Positions 44,209-55,709 of a stretch of DNA of 64,000 bases are shown here, in pieces. The position numbers and the translations under genes were made by a program. The notes beneath the pieces are model-generated. The model was not told the DNA's origin, made no database searches, and saw only the letters and a list, made by a program, of their open reading frames with translations. This DNA comes from Tetradesmus obliquus (taxonomy: Eukaryota > Chlorophyta > Chlorophyceae > Sphaeropleales > Scenedesmaceae), in assembly GCA_030272155.1 (NCBI GenBank), contig CP126203.1, forward strand, positions 1,426,001 to 1,490,000, in the 5' to 3' direction. Each line of letters begins with the position of its first letter. Position 1 is the stretch's first letter.

Positions 44209-45264
44209 ATGCATCGCATGGCAGATATCAGCAGCTACATGCCTAATTCAACATCATCATTCGCTCCAGCTGCACTGCTGAACACGTGGAAGTCTGTCTC
44301 AAACACATACGAACCGTTTGGTGCCCTGCTGCACTACTGCTGCTGCCTCTTGTGCAGGCTCATTTGCAGCATGGACGGCTTTGGGCTGTGGTTCTCCCTG
44401 TTCAACCACGCTTTCATCGTCTTCTTCGTGCACACTAGAAGAAGCGACAACAGCGCAGCAGCTCGGGGTGCTGAGATGTCCAAGCTGTTCATTGTGGCAG
44501 CGCTGCTGCAGCTGCTGGTGATGCACAGGGCGCGCAAATGGTACTGCAAGCATCGCTTTGTTGCAGCAGTAGCCAACCGCGTTGCCAGGCAGCTGCAGGC
44601 CTGCGCTGTGATCCTGCACAGCGGCTTCAACGCCACCAGCAGCCTGGCAATAAACAACAGCAAGCCATGGCAGGTGCTAGCAGCGCACCTGCTGATGTCT
44701 GGCGTGCTCAGTCTGCAAGCCTGCCAAAACTTCTTGCTTCCAGTGCGAACAGCAGTGCTCATACAGCCATTATATGTTGCCATATCACTTGCATGGCACT
44801 GGCATTCCCCACAGGCGATGCAGGCAGTCCCTGGCGTGCAGCTGCTTGCAGGAGAGGTCTGTTACAGCTTGCATGGTGTGTTTGAAAGTGTACTGGCGCT
44901 AGCAGCAGCAGGGGCGGGGGTCAGCACAGGCACATGCGGGGCGCTAGACACAGCAGCACGCACGTGCTCGCCAGAGCTTCTGTTTGAGCAGCTGGTGATC
45001 TATGCGAGCCTGGTGCTGTCGTATTTTGTGCCGCTGTTCCTTGGGTTCATAGCAGAGCTGCACCACAAGCGCAACTTTTGGAGAAAGTGCAACATGGAAG
45101 TGGAGCTGCAGCGTAGTGTGCTGCTGCCGCTGCCGGGCCAGCCTCTGCTGAGTCATGCACTTGTGCTCGTGCTGTCGCCAGCGCTGCTGTGGTTTGTTGC
45201 GGAGCAAGCAGCGCCGTTTATGGCTGGGAGAAGTGCTGTTGATGCAGGGGCATGTTCTGTATAA
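44209..45264 (+). CDS. Intronless multi-pass membrane protein, unrecognised
   Basis: One uninterrupted frame (also open from an ATG at 44140). Hydrophobic segments include FGLWFSLFNHAFIVFFV, LFIVAALLQLLVM, VLAAHLLMSGVLSLQ, VLIQPLYVAISLAW, LVIYASLVLSYFVPLFLGFI and HALVLVLSPALLWFV, about six membrane spans. Basic loops lie between them (HRARKWYCKHR, HHKRNFWRK). Codon use and composition look coding. It is the only long intronless membrane-protein gene here, and it has no exon echoes. No family was recognised. Confidence 0.7.
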   Translation: MHRMADISSYMPNSTSSFAPAALLNTWKSVSNTYEPFGALLHYCCCLLCRLICSMDGFGLWFSLFNHAFIVFFVHTRRSDNSAAARGAEMSKLFIVAALLQLLVMHRARKWYCKHRFVAAVANRVARQLQACAVILHSGFNATSSLAINNSKPWQVLAAHLLMSGVLSLQACQNFLLPVRTAVLIQPLYVAISLAWHWHSPQAMQAVPGVQLLAGEVCYSLHGVFESVLALAAAGAGVSTGTCGALDTAARTCSPELLFEQLVIYASLVLSYFVPLFLGFIAELHHKRNFWRKCNMEVELQRSVLLPLPGQPLLSHALVLVLSPALLWFVAEQAAPFMAGRSAVDAGACSV

Positions 45265-47547
45265 TGAGCTGCTTGCAGGACTGCTCACAATCGTATCAAG
45301 TAAACATACAGCTGCATCAGGCTGTATGTTTATCAGGCCAGTTGACTTTGAGGGCAGGCGACGATCCCGTCATGGATCGTCAGTGATGGTGATGATGATT
45401 GCTGCCAGTTGAGCCATGGCCAGTTGGCTATGAGCGGGGGATGTGTTTCTTTACTGCTCTGCTGTCGGCATGGGCCAGGTGTTGGTCAAAATGCATGATC
45501 TTGCATCTGTTGAGGGACGGTGGCGGTGCGTTGACCGACCTTGACTAGGGTCAAACCTGTGGTCAGCGTCCTGCAAAGCAGCACGCAGTATGCAGCGCAT
45601 AAAATGCCTGCAGAACATCTTATGCCTGCAAGGTATTCTGGCGCTGGTGCACACCGCACACAGTGCTGGGTTGTGGGGCGCATGCGTTATGCTGACTGAA
45701 GGGTGCTGTGACATGTGATAATCTGCGACTATGTTACAATCTGTAGCATATTACAATATGTGACCTTCAAGGCGTTGCTTTCCTGTATGCTTCTCAGTCC
45801 AGCCATATAGCATATGTTGTTGACTGTGAGATTGCTGTTTTATGTGGTATGTCTGGTGTTATCTGTTGTTGCTTTTTGTGTTGATGCACTGGGTTGGGTA
45901 CGTACCAAGACAACACGCAGCAGAGATATGACTCCATGCCCGGTTGGCTAGCTGCTGGGTGAGCTGCAATGAAATGTGCGACGATGGCTCTGACTTGCAT
46001 GTGCGGCGCCTTGTACCGTGCCAACCTTGACCGCCTGCTTGCATGCCTCTTGTTAACATGGCACAGGTGTTTCAATTTGGTACAGGGGGATACAAGTGTG
46101 CGGGCCTTCCTTAGAGCGGCACAGCTGTGTTGAGAGCGTACACAGTTGCGGATTGGTGTGCAGATCTGTACACGGGGTTTTCGTTTGTCGGGCGTTGGCG
46201 TCTTTTCCCAATACAGCTGTGGTTTGGCGCTGGGGCCAGTGCTCACTGTTGGTGCCTCAAAGGGCTGCGCAGACCTGCTCTAATTGCTCCATGCAGACAA
46301 GCAGCAGTCGCTGCGCAAGTGGCGGGGACTTTGCATCATGTGTGCCCTTGGTGCTGTTAACATGGAGTTGGTGCTGTGCTTGTGCTGTTCGAAGCCGTGC
46401 ATGTGACAGTCTGGCATTTTGCTGTGTTGGTCCAAGTGGCTGCCGTGTGTTTATCAAAGCATATGCCTTGCGTCTGGACAAGCAGCAGGCAAATTCCCAT
46501 CCCAGCATTGGCAGGGCAGCGCGTATGCGCCCACTGGATTTTGCTGAGTGCGGAGCAGGCTGCCTATTAGTGTTGTTTTCGGGCGTCATAGAGCGTGCTT
46601 ACAAAGGACAGATAGGAGTCCACACAGAGGGGACAAAGGACAGGAAAGTTCAGGCCATGTTGCGTTGAACATGTGCGTCTGTTTTTTTTCCTTTTTTTGC
46701 AGTCAGCAGTAGGAGGCCTCCTAGGGCGGTTTATGGTGTCGAAGCCCTGTATCTTGATTACCTCCACACAAATGTAAGCGTGCTGCTGCTGTGATTTGCC
46801 GTGCTCATTTGCCGCACGTGTCGCAGTCTGAGGCCGTACACAAGGACATGTGAGGACCCCATGAGCCTTGTCTGGCTCCTTATTGGGTGGGCCTGAGGCC
46901 CTACTTTGGTAATTGGTGTACTGTACAGTACTCGAACAGTGCGCCCTCCACATGCATGCAGTGCGCAGCGGAAGTGCCAGCATTCAGTGCAGAGAGCTGA
47001 TCAGCACAGATGTTCATCTGCCAGTGGCATCAGCTGTCAAGCAGGCAGGCAGCTGTTGTGCAACAGCCGATACTGTTACAGCTGTGTCAGCATCACAAAC
47101 AATGACTGAAAGCTGCAAACGGTGCGACCAAATGAACCCAGTGCGACGTGAGCCATGCATGGCCTGGAAGTCAGGAGTCTGGTCCAACGGAACGGTTCGA
47201 TCTGGCTTTCATGCGGCATATGTGCTTGTAGCGACAGCTTGCCAGGTCACCTTTGGTTGGTGTCCAAGGTTGTCATGCCCCGGCTCGAGCCGAGCTCCGG
47301 CCTTCATGAGCCCTGCCAGGCTGGTCAACCGGGCATGCGTCACGACCAGGCAATGCAACTTGACATAGCAGGTTTTAATAACTGTCATTTTCTCATATCT
47401 TCACCATGTTATTGCGAGTGCATGGACTGCTTGGCTGTCAAAGTTCAAAGTTTGAACGAGAGGAAAGGCACGGCTTTGCTCAGCCTAGTCTCCGCATTGA
47501 CTTGAAAATGGTTTGATTTAAGAGGAAGAGCTGCCAATTTTTCCATT
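45265..47547. other. 2.3-kb intergenic stretch
   Basis: Only short frames without family resemblance. No CTG arrays or echoes are apparent. Confidence 0.45.
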
Positions 47548-50230
47548 ATGAAAGTGCTCTCTGAGCACTGCGGCAACAGGCCCTTGGTACTGCTGGTTGT
47601 TCTGCTCAGCTCTGCTGTGGTCTTGCTTTTGTTGCCCTATAGAAGTATCATCGCGGATCGAGTATCAGGCATAACGATCAAGGCGCGATTCAAGCGGTCT
47701 TTGCCATGGTCAGCTGACAACAACACCCTGGACCAGCCAGCCACTGGTGCTGCAGCTACAGGCGGAAGCAGCTCCAAAGTACACCAGGAGCAGCTGCAGC
47801 TGGAGTTCGATTGCAGCACCAAAGAGTTGGCCAGAGACACTTCCTGCTCCCTAGCAGATGCCAGCAAGTATTTTGTGTGCAACAGGCGCTATCTCCGCAC
47901 GGGTGCGTTTGTTGCAGGCAGCAGCGCTTGGCACTCGTACGGCAAATGTGGCCCCAAGCCTGGCATCAAACCTGGAGCCTGCCTCTTCAAACAGCAGCAG
48001 CAAGAGCAACCGAGCAATGCCAGCGGAGCAGCAATCACTGCCACAGCCAACAGCTCTGCTGGCAGCAGCCTAGGCAGGCTCCTGCAGGCTCCGCAACAGC
48101 AGCAGCAGCAACAACAGAAGCAGCAGCAACAGCAGAAGCAGCAGCAGCAGCAGAAGCAGCAGGACGAAACACAGTACATCGTCGTGCTGGGAGACTCCCA
48201 AGGCATGCACTACACAGAAGGTCTAGTGCGTGGCTTGCAGGCAGCTGGCGCCAGCTGCAACATGCAGAAGCGGGAAAATGGCGCAGCCTACTTTGGGGAT
48301 CCTGCAGGAATTGCATACAGGCAGCAGGACTGCAGCGGCTGTGCAAGTTCGCTCACGCGCTGTGTACATCCAGACAAACAGGTGAGCCACATTTCGGAAC
48401 TTACACCAGTAACCTCACCCGTGGGGGAGCCGATGACGCACCCGAGGACTGTCTGTTGAGCAGAGAAGGCTAAGCAGTTGCACACATGGGCTTGCAAGCA
48501 GATGCGCCTGCTGCACGATGCACATGTGTCTGTTGCAGAGTGACGTGGATGGCAAGGCATTGATTTGCAAGGTTTTGGCTTATCACAGTGTTTCGTGGCT
48601 TTCCTGTAGGTTGCTGTTGATGTGGAATACCTGTGCATGGAGTTCGTGAACGACCTTAGCAGATCAAAGAATACACACATCCTGCTGCTGTTTCTTCTGC
48701 AGGTTGCTGTGGATGTGGAGTATCTGCGCATGGAGTTTATCCTAGACTTTGAAGTGACCGAAAAGAAGCGCATCCACTGGGACAAAAACTGCAAGGAGGA
48801 TGCGTCAGCACTGCCGCCAACAGGAGCACCCTGCAAGTGGGCATGGACAACACAGCAGTTCTACCTTGAAAGGTGCGAGGTGCATCACTGATCGAGTTAA
48901 ATGTCATACATTAAGCCAGGGAAGTGTTCAGTTTGTGATCTGCATGCCTTCTCCCGCCGTCAGTGACACCCTGCAAGTGGGCTTGGACAACATAGCAGTT
49001 CTAACATGAAAGGTGACGTTCCTGCAACCATGCAGCTCTCCTGTCAGCTGTCCTGCAAGTGCTTTGTAGCGTTATCCTGCAGGTTGCATTAGTATGCTAT
49101 GACTGTTGTATCAGCGGGCTGATGCCACATCGCAACTGGTTGGCAGCTAAGCTGAAGTTGGCGGCGGCATCAGGTGATTTTGAACCCTTTGAATGCTTGC
49201 GCACCCAGCCTGCACCCTGCGCGTCAACAGCTTTGCACATTTTGGCTAGCAGCTAAGCAGCGCTCCTCCAACACCCAACAACCTGACCAACTGCAGCTGG
49301 CTACACTGCTGCAGGTACCTTGCGGCTCGGCCGCCCAGCCAACTGCATGTGTTTCAAAACGCACACGACTGTGCCCGGCGCAGCAGGGCCGACTATACGC
49401 GAGACTTTTCATGGTTCATATCGCTGCTGAACAGCACACTTGGGCAGAGTTTGAGGTGGGCGGCAAGGCTGCGTGGCAGGAATGCACGTAACATGGTATG
49501 TTATTGATATCTAACATGATACTTGGAACGCATCATTTGTGCATGCGACGGACGACCGACAGCGGCAGCGCAGCTTCCAGTGCTGCTGCGTACTGCAGCA
49601 GAGGCCTTAAATCAATGTCAAGTCAAGTCGAACGAGTTGTTGTTGCTGTCTGCTGCTCCGCCTGCCTGCCCAAATCAGCACTGAAATCTATATGTGGGAA
49701 GCAACAGCCACCAACCCAGACAAGCAGCCTGGCATATGGTAAGCATGCAGCTGGCACAATGCTGTCACAGCCTCCACAGTGGAGGCATCACAGCATGCAC
49801 TGGTTGAGGCTAGCCCGGGCATCCAGTGCTGCATGCTGTATTCAGCAATCATGTGCATGTTACTGCCTCATCTGGCATGCGCTGAGTAGCAGGATACGAT
49901 ACTCACCTGCCTCCTCTCGTTGCAGTGTTCAAGCATGCCTTCTGGGCTGCTGCTTGCAGGAAGAACATTACGTCTGCTGACTGCATCACATTTATGAACA
50001 ACGCGACGAAAGCAGCGATCTACCCTATGGTGGCCCAGACAGTGCGGCACATGCAAGCTGGCACTTACAACAGCAGGAGCAGTGCGGCATGGCATGCAAC
50101 ATTCGATATGTTCACACCAACTTCGGAGCGGTTGGATCTGAATGGAGATGGCGTGCATTTTGTGCACACCTGGAATGACATTGTGGGCAGTCAGCTGCTG
50201 CTTGCAGGATACTGTGCAGACAAGCTGTGA
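47548..50230 (+). CDS. Type II membrane protein with SGNH/GDSL-like domain
   Basis: Exon 1 (47548-48381) starts with a signal anchor (PLVLLVVLLSSAVVLLLLPY). Cys-rich sequence follows, then a poly-Gln/Lys-Gln linker, then YIVVLGDSQGMHYTEGL, a GDS block I as in SGNH hydrolases and plant TBL-type O-acetyltransferases. Exon 48703-48872 reads VAVDVEYLRMEFILDFEV then CKWAWTTQQFY. The last exon (49926-50230) ends with DLNGDGVHFVHTWNDIVGSQLLLAGYC, fitting the Asp-x-x-His block V. Together these suggest a Golgi enzyme acting on glycans, which is inference. Exons between 48873 and 49925 (for example around 49085-49160) are not resolved. Confidence 0.65.
48609..48662 (+). repeat. Acceptor-side echo of the exon at 48703
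   Basis: Encodes VAVDVEYLCMEFVNDL after a TGTAG acceptor and then diverges. A donor-side echo of the same exon (PCKWAWTT with stops) lies at about 48965-49012. Confidence 0.85.
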
Positions 50231-50236
50231 AGCTGA

Positions 50237-50241
50237 TGTAA
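50237..50241 (+). terminator. TGTAA polyadenylation signal of the SGNH gene
   Basis: TGTAA six bases after the stop at 50230. This is unusually close, so a later signal may be the one used. Confidence 0.35.
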
Positions 50242-50258
50242 TGCCACTGCTGCGGCGG

Positions 50259-50292
50259 CATGTTGACAGAGGCATTGCGTTAAAATGCATGC
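50259..50292 (+). repeat. Dispersed TGTTGACAGAG repeat, copy 5
   Basis: TGTTGACAGAGGCATTGCGT then TAAAATGCATG, closely matching 20236-20268. It lies in the 3' flank of the SGNH gene. Confidence 0.7.
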
Positions 50293-50547
50293 CAGCAAGC
50301 GAGCTCTGCATCCAAGCTGCATGCACATACTTTACATACGCGATTTAAGCATTCAGCTGGCAGCACACCTGTCACCGCATGTGTATTGGTCACAGCTAGC
50401 AGTGCGCAATTTGAACATGCAGGTTCGTCACCACAGCGCCGTACCATGGGCGTGTCCCAGTACAGTTGCTGGCACAACGTAACAAAGCAGCTGCAAGGCT
50501 CATGTCCTTTTGAAATGAGTTCAGCGTGATCGATCACATTTCAACTG

Positions 50548-50883
50548 TTGTCTAGCATCAACACATCGGCGATGTTCCAGGGTCAAAGGGCTGTGACAGG
50601 GAGCAGAACTTCTGCTGGTAAGCTTGGTGGTGACTTTATCAGTGCTCGGTCATCAGCCCCGCAAATGCGTCAACTACAGAAGACAATCACCATTACCTGC
50701 ATCTCAGAACATATGCCAGAGAACTTCGCCTCCTGCGCGTGGTGTAACCATCTCGTAAGATGTTACTGCGTGTCACCTGCCGGGTACCATAGCCGTGCTA
50801 CGCCTTCAAAGAGTTTGAAATACAGGCACATTGGCGGTGTCGAGCTTGCTTTCCCGCTGTTACAGCTTCACCTGGCCTTTTAA
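50548..50883 (+). CDS. Possible small ORF or transit-peptide exon upstream of FNR
   Basis: Begins MSSINTSAMFQGQRAVTGSR and is Ser/Arg/Thr-rich with few acidic residues, like a plastid transit peptide. A GGTAAGC donor follows at about 50619. It ends 40 bases before the FNR start. It might be an orphan first exon, an upstream ORF or chance; FNR has its own transit peptide. Confidence 0.25.
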   Translation: MSSINTSAMFQGQRAVTGSRTSAGKLGGDFISARSSAPQMRQLQKTITITCISEHMPENFASCAWCNHLVRCYCVSPAGYHSRATPSKSLKYRHIGGVELAFPLLQLHLAF

Positions 50884-50922
50884 CCCCTGCAGCACGTCGC
50901 TGCTTGTCGTGCTCCCTTTACG

Positions 50923-53900
50923 ATGCAGCTGCAAGCGACGCACGCTCGTTTAGGGTCTTGCAACAGGCCGGTTGACCATTTGACCAGGCAGCGGCTGGTG
51001 GTGCGCAGCAGTGCTGTCAGCACAAGCATCAAGCAGCCCTGCTCAGTGAACCTTGAGAACCTGGGCAGAGCAGAAGGCCAGACCTTTCCTCTCAACCTCT
51101 ACGGTGGCAAGAAGCCGTCGTTTGTCGGCAAAGTCGTTTCTATCGAGAGGCTGGGTGGCAGGGACAAGGAGAGGGATGTGAGCCACATCGTCATTGACAC
51201 TGGTGAGTATGCTGCTGCAGCTGCAACACCACAACTCCTGCTGCTGCTGCCGCCGCTGCTGCTGCTGCTGCTGCTGCTGCTGTGCATGCAAAGATGGCAT
51301 AAAAGGCTTCTTCTTCTTGCACTCTACAGGACTCAACATCAGCAGGCTTGCAACATTCGATTGTACACACCTAGCTTAGCCACGAAGGCTGTTGACGCCT
51401 TTTTTGCTCCATTTTTCCTGCTGCGCGCAGGCGGCGTGCCGTTTGTTGAGGGCCAGTCGTTCGGTGTGCAGCCTCCAGTGAGTGTGCGCCAGCAGAGCAG
51501 CTGGGCAGTACACTTGCTTGTGTGTGTGCTGTTTCTGTGCTTCTGTGAGTTGTCAGCCTGATGGACAGCCTACTCAGCATGGAATGCAGCAGTGGTGTGT
51601 GCAGCTGGTGAATGACCATGCCTCCAGTGTGCAGCCGCCAGTGAGTTTGAGCCAGCAGAGCAGCTGGGCAGCAAGCCAATATGTGTGGTTCAAGTCGGAA
51701 AGACAGCCTGCTCAGCATGACGCAGCAGCCGTCTTGTGATGATCATGAACTGCATGCCTCTGCTATGGTCCGGCAGCGGCCGGCCTGGCAGGTGTCATCA
51801 CCAGGAATTGCAGACTGGACTTGTAAGCAGGTGTATCAGCTGTCACCAAACCAGCCAGCACGCGACTGGGCCTGCTGCAGGGCACCAAGCTCAACAGCAG
51901 GCATATGCTGTCACTGAAGCATTTGGCACAACCACACCAAACTGAGTAGCTGGCATTCAACTGTTTGTACGTGTGCTTGATGCTCCTGCAGGGCACCAAG
52001 CTCAACAGCAGGGGCGTGGAGGTGCCGCAGCACGTGCGGCTGCACTCTATGGCGTCCTACGAGGACTCAATGAATGACGTGACACCTAACTGGATTTCTG
52101 GCACCAAACTGCATGCACCTGCACCTCCTGCTGCAAAAATGTAAGGTCAACAGACGGAGGACAGAGGAGTTCGACAGTTTCTGCAATGACGCCAAGCCGA
52201 CGAGCTGTCTTTTGTCTGTGTTTTGCATTGCTGCATGCGCATGCAGGGTACCAAGCTCAACAGCAGGGGTGTGGAGGTGCCGCAGCATGTGCGGCTCTAC
52301 TCGATTGCGTCTTCGCGCTACGGAGACAGCGGCGATGGCAAGACCTGCACACTGTGCGTGGTGCGCGTCATCTACCCAGGTAAGGCGCAGGTTTGTTTGG
52401 TTAGGCAGTTTTGGCAGGTGTGATGCATGTCACAGCCACCAGTCTATTTGCTGCTAGGAGTCAGATACCACAAGGTGCACGCTGTGCATGATCTACCCAG
52501 GTGGGCACATGTGTTGTCTTGTTTGGCAATCGCTGCTGCAGTGGCAGGTGTGATATGGCACAACCAACAGTGTGATTGCTTCGGGAGTGCAAGTTGCGTT
52601 CTGTGCGTGGTGCGCGTCATCTACCCAGGTGGGCGCAGGTTTGTTGTGTTGATGACTATACTGCTGCAGTGGCAGGTGTGATGCGTGCACAGCTAACAGT
52701 GTGATTGCTGTTGGGAGCGCAAGTTGCAGGCGTGGAGGCGGTGCATGGCCTATGCAGCAACCTCCTGTGCGACTGCATGACTCACTTGTTCTGCAGCTCA
52801 ACCTAACTGTGGGTTTTTTGGTGTGTTGCTGCTGCAGACCCAGCAACCGGGGAGACGGTGCATGGCCTGTGTAGCAACTACCTGTGCGACTGCAAGCCTG
52901 GTGATGAGTTGGTGATGAGCGGGCCTGCAGGCACTGCGCTGCTGCTGAATGACAACCCCTGGAACAAGCGCATTGTGTGCGTGTCCACAGGTGAGAGTTC
53001 ACTTCTGCTTGCAGGAGACGCGTCTGGAACTTGCAGGAAACCTCCTGCGCCGTGCATGACACCTCACGCTTGGTATAGGACACCCTTGCGTGACGGTGTG
53101 AAATGTAGCTCTCGCAAAACAACTGGTAAAACAACAGGCCCTTACAAAACACAGCCTGGTGATGAGCTGGTGATGAGTGGGCCAGCAGGCACTGCGCTTT
53201 GCTAATTGACAACCCCTGGAACAAGCGCATTGTGTGCGTGTCCACAGGTGAGAGTTCACTCCTGCTTGCAGGAGACGCGTCTGGAACTTGCAGGAAACCT
53301 CCTGGCCCGTGCATGACACCTCACGCTTGGTATAGGACACCCTTGCATGACGGTGTGAAATCTAGTTCTCGCAAAACAACTGGTAAAACAACAGGCCCTT
53401 ACAAAACACAGCCTGGTGATGAGCTGGTGATGAGTGGGCCAGCAGGCACTGCGCTTTGCTAATTGACAACCCCTGGAACAAGCGCATTGTGTGCGTGTCA
53501 ACAGGTGGGCCGCTTGCAGGAAACGCAACTGGTGCTTGCAGGATAAACATTTGATGCTTGCAGGACACCGCATGCCGGCTGCACGGCACTGTCTTGCAAC
53601 GGTACATGCTCTCCTGCAAGACTGCGCATATCACCCGCCAATATATCAATATGAATCATCTGTTGGTTGCAGGAACCGGCATTGCTCCCTTCCGCCCCCT
53701 GGCGGCGCATTGTCATGCTGTCGGGCCCTCCACAAAACATATCGATAATAAAAACAGCCTATTGATTTTTAATCGTGTGGCTGCAGGAATCGACATCACA
53801 CCCTTCCGCTCTTGTTGTTCTAGGCCTTGCACTAAGACTGCTGACCTGATACTGACCTACAAACGCAAACCTGTGGCTGCAGGGACCGGCATCGCTCCCT

Positions 53901-55305
53901 TCCGCTCCTTCTGGCGGCGCATCTTCTTTGACGGCATCGACGGCCAGGCCCCGCAGCCCTTCTCGGACAGTGCCTTGTTCTGGCTACTGTCCGGCTTTGC
54001 CAACACAGACAGGTGCGGCTGTGCTACATTGCTGTTGACAGCGAGGTTCAGGTCAGTTGCATGCAAGCAGGCTAGTAGTAAATTGACAGGTATCATTGTT
54101 CCTAGTCACCCATGTTGTTGTTTGTTCTGCTGCTGCCGCTGCTGCTGCAGTGTGCTGTATGGCGATGAGCTGAAGGCAGCGCTTGAGGCCAACCCCAAGC
54201 ACATGCGCCTGGACATCGCGCTCAGCCTGGAGCAGCAGAACGGGCAGGGGGGTCCGGAGTATGTGCAGGTGCGGTGCAAAATAAAGTAGAACAAAAGAAA
54301 AGGATACCACTGACAGTACTAAGCATGTGCAGAGGGGTCAAAGTTTGTGGAATGGGGGCACTATCATGCTGTGCTGGATGTCGGGTGCATCGTGTATGAC
54401 GAGATTCGTTTGTCAAATAATGCATCTGCCCTCAAGTGTGCTCTTTGCTTAGCGAGTAGGGTGCCCAGTGGGGAATTGCAGCTGTTGCCCCAGCATTTGA
54501 GTGTTGAACATCGGAGATTTGGCTGCTTTGCTTGCAGGACCGCATTCACGAGCACGCGCAGGAGTTCCTGGACCTGATGGCCAGTGATGACGCCATCTGT
54601 CACTTTCAGACCCCTGATTCCCAAACCCTGACCCCAAAACCCCATATTTGTTTGAACTTTGCTGCTTGCAGGACCGCATTCACGAGCACGCGCAGGAGTT
54701 CCTGGACCTCATGGCGAGTGATGATGCCATCTTCTACTTCTGCGGGCTCAAGCGCATGTACAGCAGTGTGCTGGAGATGCTGGAGGTGGGTTGTGTTACA
54801 TTGTGTGTTACTTATGTTATATGTTGTTGCATTGTGTTGCAGTGCGGGCTGAAGCGCATGTACAGCAGCGAGCCGGAGATGCTGGAGGTGGGTGTTGGTA
54901 CACAGCAATGTTAATGTTGTTACTTTATGTTATGTAACATTGCAGGCTGAAGTGCATGTACAGCAGCGTGCTGGAGTGCTGGACGTGGGTGCTGTTACGA
55001 CGCATGGTACTGTGCTACATTGTGCTGCTTTGGTGTTGAGTCACAATGTGTGTTACTGCTGCAACATCATAGTTGCCACCAATGGTGCATCACATTCCAC
55101 TGCAGGTGCAGCTGTTTGCTGAATTGTGTGGATGAGACAGATGACAACCATATGACTGTTTGTTGCTGCTCTTACACTGCTCATCGTTGCTGCTGCTGCT
55201 GCTGCTGCCATGCAGACAATGGGCCGTGAGCACCGCGGCATGGACGTGCCTGCACTCATTGCGCAGCTGAAGAAGAGCCACCGCTGGCACGTGGAGACTG
55301 CTTAA
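50923..55305 (+). CDS. PETH: Ferredoxin-NADP+ reductase, plastid
   Basis: FAD enzyme passing electrons from ferredoxin to NADP+ at the thylakoid. Exons: 50923-51202 (transit peptide, then [19 protein letters not shown]), 51431-51477 ([14 protein letters not shown]), 52246-52379 ([16 protein letters not shown]-binding RxYS), 52838-52990 ([16 protein letters not shown], then GPAGTALLL), 53883-54012 ([17 protein letters not shown] site), 54151-54268 ([15 protein letters not shown]), 54672-54785 ([19 protein letters not shown]) and 55216-55305. Phases agree at all junctions checked. The protein ends HRWHVETA, whereas plant-type FNRs end in a Tyr that stacks on the flavin. The expected CxG of the NADP domain is present (YFCGLK). 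Every intron holds echoes. Confidence 0.94.
51629..51677 (+). repeat. Donor-side echo of FNR exon 51431-51477
   Basis: Repeats GVQPP-coding sequence with GTGAGT and the following 30 bases of intron (GCCAGCAGAGCAGCTGGGCA) 151 bases downstream of the original. Confidence 0.9.
51880..52080 (+). repeat. Two acceptor-side echoes of FNR exon 52246-52379
   Basis: A short copy at 51880-51905 encodes GTKLNSRH. A longer copy at 51990-52070 encodes [22 protein letters not shown] and then diverges. Donor-side echoes of the same exon lie at 52465-52500 and 52585-52629 ([14 protein letters not shown]). Confidence 0.9.
52895..53512 (+). repeat. 257-bp tandem repeat carrying the end of FNR exon 52838-52990
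   Basis: The block [16 protein letters not shown] through RIVCVSTG plus donor and about 165 bases of intron recurs at 53155 and 53412, exactly 257 bases apart. These two copies share a frameshift (GCTTTGCTAATT) absent from the original, so the second round copied an already mutated unit. Confidence 0.9.
53672..53815 (+). repeat. Two acceptor-side echoes of FNR exon 53883-54012
   Basis: Copies from 53671 ([16 protein letters not shown]) and 53788 ([10 protein letters not shown]) follow GGTTGCAG and GGCTGCAG acceptors. The real exon reads [13 protein letters not shown]. Confidence 0.88.
54538..54600 (+). repeat. Acceptor-side echo of FNR exon 54672-54785
   Basis: Encodes [20 protein letters not shown] and then breaks off. 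Donor-side echoes of the same exon follow it at 54842-54888 and 54944-54988 (GLKRMYSS). Confidence 0.92.
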
Positions 55306-55383
55306 AAGTGCGATCGGGGTGCTTAGGCCCTGCTGCGGCTGCTGGAGCCACGTGACACCTGTTGAAGATCTTTGGCTGCTGCT

Positions 55384-55597
55384 GAAGAAGAGCCACCGCT
55401 GGCAGTGGAGACTGCGTGAGCATTCGTGCTACTGTACTTGAAGCCTGTAGGGGCTGCTGGCTGTCTACGCGTTACTGCGCAGCTGGAGAAGAGCCTCCAC
55501 TGGCACGGGGAGACTGCTAAAAAGTCTCTGGTGGGTACTGCAATTACCTGGCAACTGGCTGTCTACGCGTTACTGCGCAGCTGAACAAGAGCCTCCA
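55384..55597 (+). repeat. Three echoes of the FNR 3' end beyond the stop codon
   Basis: Copies near 55384, 55480 and 55579 repeat [12 protein letters not shown]-coding sequence with growing decay. The first reads GAGACTGC then GTGAGC; the second reads GAGACTGCTAAAAAG. Confidence 0.85.
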
Positions 55598-55623
55598 CAT
55601 GTCAGGTCGTAATCAGACCCTAC

Positions 55624-55707
55624 GGTATGCACCGGTATGCCAGGTCACCAGAGCCGGTATGTTCAGGTCGGCCGAGCATGCCATACCGGTGCAGATCGGT
55701 GCATACC
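55624..55707. repeat. Imperfect inverted repeat
   Basis: Outer arms GGTATGCACCG (55624-55634) and CGGTGCATACC (55697-55707), with an inner pair built on CCGGTAT/ATACCGG. Confidence 0.8.
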
Positions 55708-55709
55708 CC

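Noticed and set aside
46096-46668. 190-codon plus-strand frame
   Set aside because: Cys/Trp-rich without coding-like composition or family resemblance; opposite strand equally open.
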